A DNA stretch of 64,000 bases, from NCBI RefSeq assembly GCF_021890735.1, contig NZ_JAKKUR010000002.1, forward strand, positions 1 through 64,000. The letters are read 5' to 3'. The notes beneath the pieces are model-generated. The model was not told the origin of the DNA and did not search any database. It saw only the letters and a program-made list of their open reading frames with translations. The stretch's first letter is position 1, and each line of letters starts with the position of its first letter. This stretch comes from Thermanaeromonas sp. (GTDB lineage: Bacteria > Bacillota > DSM-521 > Neomoorellales > Neomoorellaceae). The translations under genes were made by a program, and so were the position numbers. Shown one piece after another: positions 22,411-34,064 of this stretch.

Positions 22411-22800
22411 TTATATCCACCGGCCATCCAGGAGCCCTAGGTCGGCCGCAATTTCGGCCAAAGTCCGGTCTAACTGTTTCATGGCCTGCTGGACCAAGGG
22501 CCGCGGCCCCATGAAACCCGCTTCCAATCCCATGTCCTCGCAGAAAAAGGTGAAGAGCTCTGCGCCCAGCCTATCCCACCGGGGAAAAGGCCAGCAATGC
22601 CGGGCCCCGCAAATTATGCAGTTAAACTGAACCCCAAACCCCTTCCCCTTCTGCCTCTCTATATCTAAAAGCACGCACCCGCAAGGGCACCGGATCTGGA
22701 AGTTACCCCGCCCTAGGGTAAAGAGGGAAAAATTATAAACTTCGAGACTACCGCACCCCGGGCAGTAAAGAGCGCAAGCTACCTCGGTAAAGATGACCAT
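22411..22800 (-). CDS. Uncharacterised Cys-rich zinc-ribbon-like protein
   Basis: I do not recognise a family. The 129-residue protein has three cysteine pairs: CPGC (14-17), CPCGC (about 38-42) and CIICG (about 61-65, followed by ARHC). This suggests one or two zinc ribbons, and GRGNFQIRCPCGCVL resembles a knuckle. The C-terminal half is helical (PLVQQAMKQLDRTLAEIAADLGLL). ATG with GGGAAGGG upstream is the start. It sits between spo0F and fba in the same direction. A nucleic-acid-binding or metal-sensing role is possible but unsupported. Confidence 0.7.
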   Translation of the reverse strand: MVIFTEVACALYCPGCGSLEVYNFSLFTLGRGNFQIRCPCGCVLLDIERQKGKGFGVQFNCIICGARHCWPFPRWDRLGAELFTFFCEDMGLEAGFMGPRPLVQQAMKQLDRTLAEIAADLGLLDGRWI

Positions 22801-22869
22801 GGACCCTTCCCTTTCTGTTCCGACAAGTTATAATTCGCTATCCTTAGGTGAAATCCTCCAGGCCGCCCT

Positions 22870-22903
22870 TGAAAAATAAAGGCCCGGTTTAAAGACCGGG
22901 CCC
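22870..22903 (-). terminator. Terminator downstream of spo0F
   Basis: GGCCCGG and CCGGGCC (22881-22902) form a hairpin with a short loop. On the minus strand it is followed by TTTATTTTTC. It directly follows the spo0F stop codon. Confidence 0.9.
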
Positions 22904-22909
22904 GTCTAT

Positions 22910-23308
22910 TCATCCCGTTACAATTTCCAGCTGTGAATAGCACGACTGGGCTAAAGCCGCATCCACCAGGTGATAAAGGTGGGAGAGATCGAAGGGCTTG
23001 TGCAGGAAATACCGCACGCCCAGCTTGCGCGCTTGCTCCGCTAGTTCCTTGTCTTCGTAGGCCGTCACCACAATTACAGGTAGAGAGCATGCCCTCCTAT
23101 GTAGCTCGCGTAAAAACTCCACTCCGCTCATCCCCGGCATTTTCATATCCAGTATGGCCAGGCTGGGCTTCTCCGCTATTATCTTCTGTAGTCCTTCTTC
23201 CCCGCTTGCCGCCTGGCAAACCCGGAAGCCCGCCTGACTCAGGGCTTCCAACAACAGGCGCCTTACACCCGGCTGGTCATCTACGATAAGTATAGAATTT
23301 TTGCGCAG
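22910..23308 (-). CDS. spo0F: Spo0F-type sporulation response regulator, apparent CTG start
   Basis: Single-domain receiver that passes phosphate through the sporulation phosphorelay. The first ordinary start codon (TTG 23254) would remove beta-strand 1 and the acidic pocket. The frame is open upstream to a TGA at 23318. The codons from CTG 23308 encode RKNSILIVDDQPGVRRL, with GGGAGGTGA six nt before the CTG. With this start the key residues are Asp10, Asp11, Asp54, Thr82 and Lys104, exactly the B. subtilis Spo0F numbering. An ATT three codons earlier is a less well spaced alternative. The protein is 132 residues, with a short C-terminal extension. Neighbours fba and pyrG match the Bacillus order. 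Confidence 0.85.
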   Translation of the reverse strand: MRKNSILIVDDQPGVRRLLLEALSQAGFRVCQAASGEEGLQKIIAEKPSLAILDMKMPGMSGVEFLRELHRRACSLPVIVVTAYEDKELAEQARKLGVRYFLHKPFDLSHLYHLVDAALAQSCYSQLEIVTG

Positions 23309-23455
23309 GCCAATTCACCTCCCATCCCCTACCAAACTCGTCAGTTAGGCTCCGCTAGCTCATTTGGTAAAGGGGAATAGGGAATCCGCTCCTCTAAAAA
23401 TACAATATATTCGCTAAAAGGCCAAGGAATTCCTGCTCCCTTTATCACCGGGCCT

Positions 23456-24685
23456 TTATACATATTCCCGGGCCAGGCTATCTTTCAAAGTGCGCCATTC
23501 CCCGGTAGGCAAGCGTAAAAGATAAGGTTCCCCCTCCCGTAAATACAGCCGGGGAAGCCTAGCCGAAGCGAAGGAGCGGCCCAGGTTGACCTCCACTTCC
23601 TCCCCTTCATCTGCAGGAAGCTCTCCCAAATCCACTAAAGAAAGCTGCATGCCCACGCGGCCTACCACGGGAACTTGCCGCCCCCGCACGAAAACCGCCT
23701 CCTCCCGGTGGGGCCGGCCCAGGTAAGCCAGCAACGCTTTGGCCCAGAAACGGAGCAGATCCGCTAGAGATTTGGGCCGTGCTATAGCAGTCAACCCCAG
23801 TCCGTCCGCATACCCTAAAGGTACGGTACCCAAGCGCGCGGGGCGTTTGGTGACATAATCACCTCCATACCCTGCCGCTGTCCCCGCGGGAACCTCTTTT
23901 ACATGGAGCAGCCGGGCTTTCACCTTCCAGGGATTCTTAAGTTCCAGCTCCCGTCGCTTTGCTCCAAAAGGATATTGACCGTAAAGGAGTGTGCCTACCC
24001 GGACCATGTCCAGGTGCATCTCCGGATAACTAAGGCAGGCAAAGCTGTTGGCCACGTGCTTTAAAGGGATCTCCAGGCCTTCTTCTTCTAATTCACGGCA
24101 TATGCGACAGAACAGAGAAAACTGCTCTACGGCCTTGCGCCTGTCGGCTGCGTGGGAAAGGTGGGTATAAATGCCCTCTACCACAATGCTCGGGCAGCGC
24201 AAAACATCCCTTACAGCTTTAACCTCCTCCGGCTCAAGACCTGTGCGGTGCATACCGGTCTCTATTTCCAGGTGAACGCGGGCCTGCCGCCCCGTCTCCT
24301 TAACCGCACGGGCTACGGCTTCAGCTCCCCAGCGGCTGGCTACCGACAAGGTGAGATCCCATTTTAAGGCTTGCGGGATCTCTTCAGGCAGCAAAGGGCT
24401 CATGACAAGAATCGGCATGATAAGGCCGTGCCGCCTAAGCTCCACCCCTTCAGCCAGAGTAGTTACTCCCAGGTAGTCGGCGCCCGCCCGGCTGAATACC
24501 CGTGCGGCCTCCACTGCACCAGCGCCGTAGGCGTCAGCTTTGACCACGGCCAAAAGGCGGGTGGAAGGGTTAAGTATTCTTCTTACCTCGCGTAAATTGT
24601 TCTCCAAGGCCGTTACTTCTATTTCTACCCAGCGAGGCCCTAAAAATTCGTATAGTCCGGGGCTGCCCGCATATCCCTGTTCCAT
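23456..24685 (-). CDS. Alanine racemase family protein, divergent
   Basis: PLP-dependent fold-type III enzyme, probably interconverting L- and D-alanine for peptidoglycan. The PLP Lys is K49 in VVKADAYGAG; HLEIETGMHRTG and VGTLLYGQYP are conserved. The second catalytic Tyr is likely in GYGGDY, before VPLGYADG. Two features are unusual. About 22 extra residues (SLADLLRFWAKALLAYLG) follow GYADG. The normally invariant RICMDQ segment reads RVGMQL, losing the Cys and Asp. Length is 409 residues. It precedes a FemAB-type gene, so it may serve peptide-bridge chemistry or be a second racemase. Confidence 0.85.
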   Translation of the reverse strand: MEQGYAGSPGLYEFLGPRWVEIEVTALENNLREVRRILNPSTRLLAVVKADAYGAGAVEAARVFSRAGADYLGVTTLAEGVELRRHGLIMPILVMSPLLPEEIPQALKWDLTLSVASRWGAEAVARAVKETGRQARVHLEIETGMHRTGLEPEEVKAVRDVLRCPSIVVEGIYTHLSHAADRRKAVEQFSLFCRICRELEEEGLEIPLKHVANSFACLSYPEMHLDMVRVGTLLYGQYPFGAKRRELELKNPWKVKARLLHVKEVPAGTAAGYGGDYVTKRPARLGTVPLGYADGLGLTAIARPKSLADLLRFWAKALLAYLGRPHREEAVFVRGRQVPVVGRVGMQLSLVDLGELPADEGEEVEVNLGRSFASARLPRLYLREGEPYLLRLPTGEWRTLKDSLAREYV

Positions 24686-24775
24686 AAAAATAAAAACGCC
24701 TCCGTCTCCCGGATTCCCTCGACCCTAGTAGGTTCCCTTACCTCGCAGGGTTTAAGGTCCTATCCCTGCCCAGTA

Positions 24776-27522
<2,747 letters not shown>

Positions 27523-29205
27523 CTACATCCTCTCGGGTGCACTAATACCCAATAAGTGTAAAACATTACGCAAAGTAATCCGTGTCGCCTCCACCAGTAT
27601 AAGCCGCGGCCCGCGCAAAGTCTCCTCATCAGCCAGGACGCGACAATGGGTATAGAAGGTATGAAAAAGGGAGGCCAGTTCTTGGGCATAACGAGTAAGC
27701 CAGTGCGGCTCCAGGGCTCGGGCTGCGCCAGCGACTACCTCAGGAAGCTCGGCTATCTTCTTGACCAGTGCGAGTTCTGCAGGATGCTTAAGGAGGTTTA
27801 AATCTACTTCCTGGGGTGAAGGTACCGACAAGCCCCTTTCCTTGGCCAGGCGCAGGATGCTACATATCCGGGCATGGGCGTATTGTACGTAATAGACGGG
27901 GTTGTCGCTCGTCTGGGAGCGGGCTAGATCCAGGTCAAAATCCAAGTGGCTGTCCGGTTTGAGCATCACAAAAAAGAAACGCGCCGCATCCCTTCCCACT
28001 TCTTCTAAAAGCTCCTCCAGGGTGACGTATTGCCCGGTCCTCTTGGACATGCGTAAAATTTCTCCCCCTTGGAAGAGCCGCACAAGCTGCATAAGCACTA
28101 TCTGCAACCTCGACGGGTCATAGCCTAAGGCGGCAAGTGCGGATTTTAACCGCCCTACATGCCCGTGATGGTCTGCACCCCAGATATTTATAACACGTTC
28201 GAATCCCCGCTCAAACTTGTTACGGTGATAGGCTATGTCCGCAGCAAAATAGGTAGGTACCCCGTTCTGGCGTACTACTACCTCATCCTTCTCCTCGCCG
28301 AAGGCCGTGCTCCTAAACCACAAGGCCCCGTCCTTTTCGTAAATATAGCCGCGCTCTTTAAGGTCCTCTATAGCCTTCTTCACAGCGCCAGAGTCGTGGA
28401 GGCTCCGCTCGCTAAACCAAACGTCATAATAAACCCCGAAATCCTCCAGGGCTTTCTTTATAGCAGTAAGCTTTTCCCGCAGGGCGAAATCGACCAAAGC
28501 TTTCCTCCGCTCAGAAGGGGCGGCGTGGAGATACCTGTCTCCTTCTTTTTCGATAAACCTCTTAACGGTATCAATAAGGTCGCGGCCGTGGTAGCCCTCC
28601 TCCGGCACTTCCGCCTCAATACCGAAGGCCTGCAGGTACCGCGCTTCCAAAGAGAGGCCGAAATTTTCGATCTGGTTTCCGGCGTCGTTGATGTAAAATT
28701 CACGGGTGACCTCGTGGCCGGTAGCGGTCAGCAAGTTAGCGATAACATCTCCCAAGGCAGCCCCCCGGGCATTGCCCATATGCAAAAGCCCGGTAGGGTT
28801 GGCGCTTACGAACTCCACCTGGACCTTTTGTCCCTGTCCGATATTGGACCAGCCGTAGTACTGGTCTTCGGCCAGTACGGCTGGCAGTACCGGGAGGGCC
28901 CAATTTTCCTCTAACGTAAAATTAATAAACCCCGGCCCGGCTACATTTACCCGCGCCACCCCTTTGATGGGCAGGGGCAGGTGACGCACCAGCACCTCCG
29001 CCAGCTCCCGCGGCGGCCTTTGGGCCTTGCGGGCGAGCACAAAAGCGATGTTTGCGGCAAAATCGCCGTGCTCTCTTTCCCTGGGTACCTCAAGCACAAA
29101 AGTGGGCAGCTCGTCGTAAGCCACCTCGCCGGCTGCCCTAGCGCTGGCTGCGGCCTCCTCTAAGGCGCGGGCCAGCTTTCTTTTCATTTCTTGTACTATG
29201 TTCAC
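27523..29205 (-). CDS. argS: Arginyl-tRNA synthetase
   Basis: Class I synthetase that charges tRNA-Arg. The HIGH-type motif is LLHMGNARGAALGD (HMGN) and the KMSKS-type motif is RMSKRTGQYVTL. The N-terminal Add-1 domain and the C-terminal DALR anticodon-binding domain (from about residue 440) are both present. Length is 560 residues. The GTG start follows AGGAGGTTACC. It precedes pyrG by 6 nt. Confidence 0.98.
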   Translation of the reverse strand: MNIVQEMKRKLARALEEAAASARAAGEVAYDELPTFVLEVPREREHGDFAANIAFVLARKAQRPPRELAEVLVRHLPLPIKGVARVNVAGPGFINFTLEENWALPVLPAVLAEDQYYGWSNIGQGQKVQVEFVSANPTGLLHMGNARGAALGDVIANLLTATGHEVTREFYINDAGNQIENFGLSLEARYLQAFGIEAEVPEEGYHGRDLIDTVKRFIEKEGDRYLHAAPSERRKALVDFALREKLTAIKKALEDFGVYYDVWFSERSLHDSGAVKKAIEDLKERGYIYEKDGALWFRSTAFGEEKDEVVVRQNGVPTYFAADIAYHRNKFERGFERVINIWGADHHGHVGRLKSALAALGYDPSRLQIVLMQLVRLFQGGEILRMSKRTGQYVTLEELLEEVGRDAARFFFVMLKPDSHLDFDLDLARSQTSDNPVYYVQYAHARICSILRLAKERGLSVPSPQEVDLNLLKHPAELALVKKIAELPEVVAGAARALEPHWLTRYAQELASLFHTFYTHCRVLADEETLRGPRLILVEATRITLRNVLHLLGISAPERM

Positions 29206-29235
29206 GGTAACCTCCTGAGAACTCTTCCTGGTGGA

Positions 29236-29658
29236 TTATAGTGATCTTACGGTGATCTCTAGCTGGTTATTGCTTACTTTTTCATCTCCTAGCTGCAACT
29301 CATATTCTAGATTAATACTTCCCCCTGCCTCTGTCAAGTCAACTTCTACCTTGGAGGAAAGAATGGAAAGCCGCAATACTCCGTAAGGTGTAACGTAAAA
29401 TCCGTCGCTTAAAAGCCCTTCTTCAAAGGTGGCCTTATGTTCGGTCCGGCCCATGCGGTTCAAGGTGACCCGCGTGCGCTCTACTTTAAGGGAAGTAGTG
29501 ATACCCTCCATTCCGGCCAGGCTGGATTCATTATACAGGATGTAAAAATGATCCTCCCGGCTAAATAGCTGCCCCGCCGTTACAAATTCTATAGAGCTCT
29601 TTTCCCCCCAATCTGTGGTCTGGGTGCCCTTGACCTTAAGGAGCACATCCTTTTTCAC
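29236..29658 (-). CDS. ywiB: DUF1934 (YwiB-type) beta-barrel protein
   Basis: Small protein of the DUF1934 family, with a calycin-like beta-barrel and no known function. The typical pattern VLLKVKGTQTTDWGEKSSIEFVTAGQLF and ILYNESSLAGMEGITTSLKVE is clear, and the C-terminus has GGSINLEYELQLGDEKVSNNQLEI. The GTG start has GGGGGCGG upstream. It lies immediately ahead of argS, as ywiB does in B. subtilis. Confidence 0.88.
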   Translation of the reverse strand: MKKDVLLKVKGTQTTDWGEKSSIEFVTAGQLFSREDHFYILYNESSLAGMEGITTSLKVERTRVTLNRMGRTEHKATFEEGLLSDGFYVTPYGVLRLSILSSKVEVDLTEAGGSINLEYELQLGDEKVSNNQLEITVRSL

Positions 29659-29731
29659 CCGCCCCCACCCCTTCTGGAATAGTAAAAACCGTTACTAGTT
29701 ATATTCGTTTTTTTTAGGTAATTTCCTTTTA

Positions 29732-30853
29732 TTAATTTGCTCGCAAACTAACTTTTACAGTTTCCTTTTTATGGGTAGAAAGTCCTGCCCCAACTCTTTT
29801 GCATCCTGCTGCTGAAACCACCGGTGAGAGACTAGAAGAAGCCAAACCCCTCCCCACAGCCCATGCTACCGCCGTCACCTCATCCATCAGGCGTACAAAG
29901 GTTTCCGGGTGCAGGGACTGCGGCCCGTCGCAGAGGGCATGGGCCGGATCCGGGTGCACTTCCACGAGAAGCCCGTCAGCTCCGGCCGCGATGGCCGCCC
30001 TGGCTAAAGGAAGAACATATCTCCAATTCCCCGTTCCGTGGCTGGGATCTACGATGACGGGCAGGTGGGAATTCTCTTTGACTACGGCTACCGCGGCCAG
30101 GTCCAGGGTAAAGCGGGTGGAGGTCTCGAAGGTGCGGATGCCCCTTTCGCACAGGATAACCTGCTGGTTACCCGTGTCCAGAATATATTCGGCCGCCAAA
30201 AGCCACTCCTCAACGGTAGCCGCCAGGCCCCTCTTAAGTAAGACGGGTTTCCCCGTAGCCCCAGCCTCCTTAAGAAGCCGGAAATTCTGCATGTTGCGCG
30301 CTCCGATCTGCAGGGCGTCAGCGTACTCCGCCACCAGGGGAACATCCCGGGTATCTAAAACTTCAGTGACAAAGGGTAGGCCGGTCTCCTCTCGTACGCG
30401 AGCCAGCATCCTTAACCCTTCCTCCTCCAACCCCTGGAAGGAATACGGGGATGTGCGGGGCTTAAAGGCTCCTCCCCTTAAGATCTGGGCTCCTGCTTCT
30501 TTTACAGCGTAGGCAGTCTTAAAAAGTTGCTCCTCGTCTTCTACAGCGCACGGCCCGGCCATTACCACTATACTGCGGCCCCCTACCGGTATGCCCCCTA
30601 TGCGCACAATGGTGGGGGTGTCCTTTAACTCCTTGCTTACCAGCTTGTAAGGCTTAAGGATGGGGACTATCCTTTCTACTCCCGGAAGGTTAACTAGGGC
30701 TTCCGAGCTCAAGGCCCTCTTATTACCGATGGCCCCTATTACCGTCTTCTCCTGACCGAAGATGGGATGCGCCTTAAATCCCAGTTCCTCCAGGCGCTGG
30801 CAAACCATAGCTATCTGTTCCCGGGTTGCACCAGGCTTCATAACTACTATCAT
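29732..30853 (-). CDS. aroF: 3-deoxy-7-phosphoheptulonate (DAHP) synthase, type I-beta
   Basis: First step of aromatic amino-acid synthesis, joining phosphoenolpyruvate and erythrose 4-phosphate. An N-terminal ferredoxin-like regulatory domain (1 to about 65) precedes the barrel with [33 protein letters not shown] and [10 protein letters not shown]. The barrel ends near residue 335. About 38 further residues, rich in Ser, Gly and Lys, form a C-terminal extension that I do not recognise. SD AAGGAGG precedes the ATG. The gene is preceded by a T-box leader with a strong promoter. Confidence 0.95.
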   Translation of the reverse strand: MIVVMKPGATREQIAMVCQRLEELGFKAHPIFGQEKTVIGAIGNKRALSSEALVNLPGVERIVPILKPYKLVSKELKDTPTIVRIGGIPVGGRSIVVMAGPCAVEDEEQLFKTAYAVKEAGAQILRGGAFKPRTSPYSFQGLEEEGLRMLARVREETGLPFVTEVLDTRDVPLVAEYADALQIGARNMQNFRLLKEAGATGKPVLLKRGLAATVEEWLLAAEYILDTGNQQVILCERGIRTFETSTRFTLDLAAVAVVKENSHLPVIVDPSHGTGNWRYVLPLARAAIAAGADGLLVEVHPDPAHALCDGPQSLHPETFVRLMDEVTAVAWAVGRGLASSSLSPVVSAAGCKRVGAGLSTHKKETVKVSLRAN

Positions 30854-30872
30854 GGCCGTAAGGCTACCTCCT

Positions 30873-31188
30873 TAAAAAATTTAAGCTCCCCGTCCCAGGG
30901 ACGGGGAGCTTACCCGCGGTACCACCCTAGTTGCCCTTAATTGCCTAAGGGCCCCTCTTTAAAAGGGTACGGGAAAAGTTATCCCTCCTTTTCCGATACC
31001 CCCTCCCTTGTAACGGCGGGAGCCCCGGCTAAACCTACTAGTGGGTAACCAACCCACATTCAGCCCGCTTCTCCGGGGAGAACTTCAAAGTGCAGGGCTT
31101 AACCGGCCTCCCACCGCCGCCGGCTCGCTGGGTAAGCCGCCGCACTCCTACTTTTCCCCTTCATTGAATTTACCCGCTATTTACCTTT
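30873..31188 (-). promoter_or_regulatory. T-box leader RNA controlling aroF
   Basis: This 376-base gene-free stretch (30854-31230) holds a tRNA-sensing leader. The T-box motif AGGGTGGTACCGCG is at 30915-30928. A terminator hairpin (GCTCCCCGTCCC/GGGACGGGGAGC then TTAAATTTTTT, 30873-30910) lies just before the aroF SD sequence. Upstream are an AGTA/GAA loop-E signature and several stems. The antiterminator bulge TGGT calls for a tRNA with A at position 73, which fits Phe or Tyr and not Trp. The specifier triplet is unclear: the segment after the loop-E GAA reads GTTC, so TTC (Phe) or GTT are candidates. Confidence 0.88.
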
Positions 31189-31194
31189 GGCGTT

Positions 31195-31224
31195 ACTATA
31201 GCACAGTAAAGCTTGACCAGTCAA
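31195..31224 (-). promoter_or_regulatory. Promoter of the aroF T-box transcript
   Basis: TTGACT (31219-31224) and TATAGT (31195-31200) lie 18 bp apart on the minus strand. A TGC before the -10 box makes it an extended -10 promoter. Transcription should begin near 31188, at the start of the T-box leader. Confidence 0.8.
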
Positions 31225-31230
31225 GGCTTT

Positions 31231-32025
31231 CTAGCTCCTTAGAGGCTCGGCGTAGCAATACAGGCAGCCGGCAGGGCACTTCATGCTATACCACCCCAGA
31301 TCTACAGAATGGGTGCATCCGCATAACGTCCGCTGGCCAACTGGTTTATCTGTACGACAATCTTCACCCCGCGGATGGAGGGCTTTAAGAAGTGCCCCAT
31401 CTATACACCTCGAAGTCGGCCAGCCGGGGACGCAGCAGGCATAAAGGGTGCCCCCGCCTTCGGCTGCTGCGTTGGCCAACGTCTCCCATATTTCCTTCCG
31501 TTCCTTTTGATCAAGCTCTACGGCCTCAAAGCCCAGGTAGGTGAGCCTCCGCCGTACCTTAGGGTAAACTTCCATAAAGGAAGTAGAAAAATGGCGCACG
31601 CCTAATTGTACGGCTCTCCTGATGATCTCTGCTGCTTTTTCTATATTAGAAAAGACTTCTGGTCCCCGCCTTATAACTGCCAGCGGATCCGGTCGGACCC
31701 TCAGGCGGCGGGGGTCTCCTAAAAAGTCGATGAGCTCGGGTAGGTGGGATAAGGCTTCCTCGGGCCGTGGTACCCGGGGTTCTACCGGCGTCCCCCCCAG
31801 TCCGGTGATGGTGAGATGAACGTAGACTTGGTCGTATTTTTTTAAAACGTCCCGCATGGTGTTTAAAACTACCTGGGGGAATTTGGTCCATACCACTACT
31901 GTGTGCACCCGCTCCGGGGGATAACGGGTTAAAAGAAGCCGGGTAAGCTCCCGGGCAAAAAAATAGGGCTCTGTCCGGCGGGAAAGGCTTATTACTACTT
32001 TCTTACTTTTATTTCCCTCCTTCAT
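31231..32025 (-). CDS. DUF1848 family protein, Cys-rich and radical-SAM-like
   Basis: Matches the DUF1848 family: N-terminal VISLSRRTEPYFF, VVVWTKFP, VYVHLTITGLGG, and a C-terminal cysteine cluster. The C-terminus has CGCTHSVDLGWYSMKCPAGCLYCYA, where CPAGCLYCYA resembles the Fe-S cysteine triad of radical SAM enzymes but sits at the C-terminal end. Other cysteines (CCVPGWPTSRCIDG, EDC) may bind a second cluster. The function is unknown. Length is 264 residues. It lies between selB and the aroF promoter. Confidence 0.8.
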   Translation of the reverse strand: MKEGNKSKKVVISLSRRTEPYFFARELTRLLLTRYPPERVHTVVVWTKFPQVVLNTMRDVLKKYDQVYVHLTITGLGGTPVEPRVPRPEEALSHLPELIDFLGDPRRLRVRPDPLAVIRRGPEVFSNIEKAAEIIRRAVQLGVRHFSTSFMEVYPKVRRRLTYLGFEAVELDQKERKEIWETLANAAAEGGGTLYACCVPGWPTSRCIDGALLKALHPRGEDCRTDKPVGQRTLCGCTHSVDLGWYSMKCPAGCLYCYAEPLRS

Positions 32026-32139
32026 CTTTCCCTACCTTCTTTTTAAATCCCGCTAGCTTATTCTCCTACTTTCCTTCAAGCTTCACCTTCGAAAAAGGTC
32101 GATGCTCCTTGCTTCCACCAGCCGCCAATAAGAGCTTTT

Positions 32140-34050
32140 TCAAGAGGGTCCTTCAACTACGGTTCGCTTGTCCCCTATCCTCCGGGTAAATTTTATCTGG
32201 TCCATATACTCAAGGAGCGGAAGCACGTACTTGCGGGAGCTTTTTAGGGCATCCCGCACCGCGCCCAAGGTGAATAGCCCCTCCCTGCCCAAGCGCCGTA
32301 TCTCCTCCTGGGCGGCCCGGAAAGCTTCCCTGTGGAAATAGAGCTTTTCCGCCACCTTCACCAGGCTTCCTTGCCGGACTAAAAAGTGCAGTATTTCCTC
32401 CAATTCTTCGGGGGCCAAATCCAGACCTTGGGCAGCCTCCTCGGGCAAAGGTGGCTGAAACCAGCCCGCCCTGTACCGTTCTAGTAAGATCCTCGCTACC
32501 TTCTCCTGCTCTTCATCCATCCCCGGCCTATGGCTTCCCAGGGCGACGGCATTGCCTTCCAGCCTTATCTTGCCTTCCTTTGACCACAGCTCAAGGATAC
32601 CCTGAAAGGCCCGCCAGTCCAGGCGGCTAAATATCCTGCTTCTCAATTCTTCCTTGGGTAAGCCCGGTCTCAACGGGTAACGCCGGTGAAAATCTTTAAG
32701 AAGGGGATGTACCCGCTCCCAAAACTGGTCCACGCCCTCGCGGGTCAATACGTACTCTTCTCCTTCTCCTGCTGGAAGTATTATGAATTCTCCCCGGCTG
32801 GCCTCTTCCTTAAGGATATCCCGGGCTTCTTCCACAGCCAGCCCGGCTTGGGAACAAGCTTTCTTAAGCTCCAATCCTTCCTTACTTTCCCGGATAAGGT
32901 CCAGAAAAAGTTCAGGAGGACTGCCCGTAAGCCGCCTTTTCAAAGTTTCTAGAACCTTTTCGTCATAGCGGCGGTGGCGGGGGGTATTCACCGCTATAAC
33001 CTCCCCCCCGCCTATGGTCATAAGCGGGGAGTAGGTCCGCAGAATAAAGCGGTCCCGGGGTGCGGCCACCACCGGTTCTTCTAAAACTAGCTGGCCCAGG
33101 GCTTCCCCACCGCCTTCCAGCTCCTCCCGGTCCAGCAGGACGGCCCTTCCAAAGGCTTCCTTAGTGCCCAGGTAAAAGCGCACCCGTTCCCTGTTCTTTA
33201 ACCGGGCCCCGGGAAGCAGTTTGATGTTTACGTCCAACCGCACGGCCGGCTGCCACAGGCCCGGTTCTACCAAGACACTGCCCCGCCGTACATGCTGGAC
33301 CTCTATGCCGGCCAAGTTTACGGCTACTCTCTGTCCTGCTTCGGCCCGGGATACGGACCGGCCGTGGACCTGCAGGCTGCGTGCCCGGCCCTTACGGGCC
33401 TCGGGCTGAACCTCTACTTCCATACCTACCTCTATGGTTCCGGACCACAAAGTCCCGGTCACTATGGTACCAAACCCTGGTAATGAAAACACCCGGTCAA
33501 CGGGTAACCTTATCCTCCCCGAGCTGGGCCGCGGGGGGATTTCCAGGGTTATCCTGGCCAGGACTTCTTTAAGCTCTTCTAGACCCTCGCCTGTAACCGC
33601 GGAGACTCGCACTACCGGGGCCCCCTCCAGCGTCGTCCCCCGCACCAGCTCTTTTACTTCTTCTTCCACCAAATCCAACCAGGCGGGCTCTACCAGATCT
33701 ATTTTGGTTATAACCAGGATCCCCCGTTTAATCTGCAGGAGGTCTATGATGGCGAGATGTTCCCGCGTCTGGGGCATCACCCCTTCGTCTGCAGCCACCA
33801 CCAAAAGGACGAGGTCTATTCCCGCCACCCCGGCCAGCATCTGGCGGATGAAACGCTCGTGCCCCGGTACGTCCACCAACCCCAGCTGGCGGCCGTCGGG
33901 CAGCTTAAGGGGCGCAAACCCCAACTCGATGGAGATCCCCCGTTCTTTCTCTTCCTTAAGCCGGTCGGTGTCCACGCCGGTCAGGGCCTTAACGAGAAGG
34001 GTTTTACCGTGGTCTACATGCCCGGCCGTACCTACCACTATGCGTTGCAA
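32140..34050 (-). CDS. selB: Selenocysteine-specific elongation factor SelB
   Basis: GTPase that delivers Sec-tRNA-Sec to UGA codons next to a SECIS hairpin. The GTPase motifs are [17 protein letters not shown] and TKIDL. Domains 2 and 3 follow, then C-terminal winged helices (about 380-636) that bind the SECIS RNA. The start is placed at TTG 34050, eight nt after AAGGAGG; the frame opens at 34068, which would overlap selA. Its SD sequence lies at the end of selA, so the two are translationally coupled. Confidence 0.95.
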   Translation of the reverse strand: MQRIVVGTAGHVDHGKTLLVKALTGVDTDRLKEEKERGISIELGFAPLKLPDGRQLGLVDVPGHERFIRQMLAGVAGIDLVLLVVAADEGVMPQTREHLAIIDLLQIKRGILVITKIDLVEPAWLDLVEEEVKELVRGTTLEGAPVVRVSAVTGEGLEELKEVLARITLEIPPRPSSGRIRLPVDRVFSLPGFGTIVTGTLWSGTIEVGMEVEVQPEARKGRARSLQVHGRSVSRAEAGQRVAVNLAGIEVQHVRRGSVLVEPGLWQPAVRLDVNIKLLPGARLKNRERVRFYLGTKEAFGRAVLLDREELEGGGEALGQLVLEEPVVAAPRDRFILRTYSPLMTIGGGEVIAVNTPRHRRYDEKVLETLKRRLTGSPPELFLDLIRESKEGLELKKACSQAGLAVEEARDILKEEASRGEFIILPAGEGEEYVLTREGVDQFWERVHPLLKDFHRRYPLRPGLPKEELRSRIFSRLDWRAFQGILELWSKEGKIRLEGNAVALGSHRPGMDEEQEKVARILLERYRAGWFQPPLPEEAAQGLDLAPEELEEILHFLVRQGSLVKVAEKLYFHREAFRAAQEEIRRLGREGLFTLGAVRDALKSSRKYVLPLLEYMDQIKFTRRIGDKRTVVEGPS

Positions 34051-34064
34051 GGCAAGATCCTCCT

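Noticed and set aside
22910-23254. spo0F as a truncated pseudogene
   Set aside because: The upstream in-frame codons restore the whole conserved N-terminus and an SD sequence is correctly placed for a CTG start.
28159-28914. A 251-codon open frame antisense to argS
   Set aside because: Mirror frame of a conserved gene, with no recognisable motif or SD-supported start.
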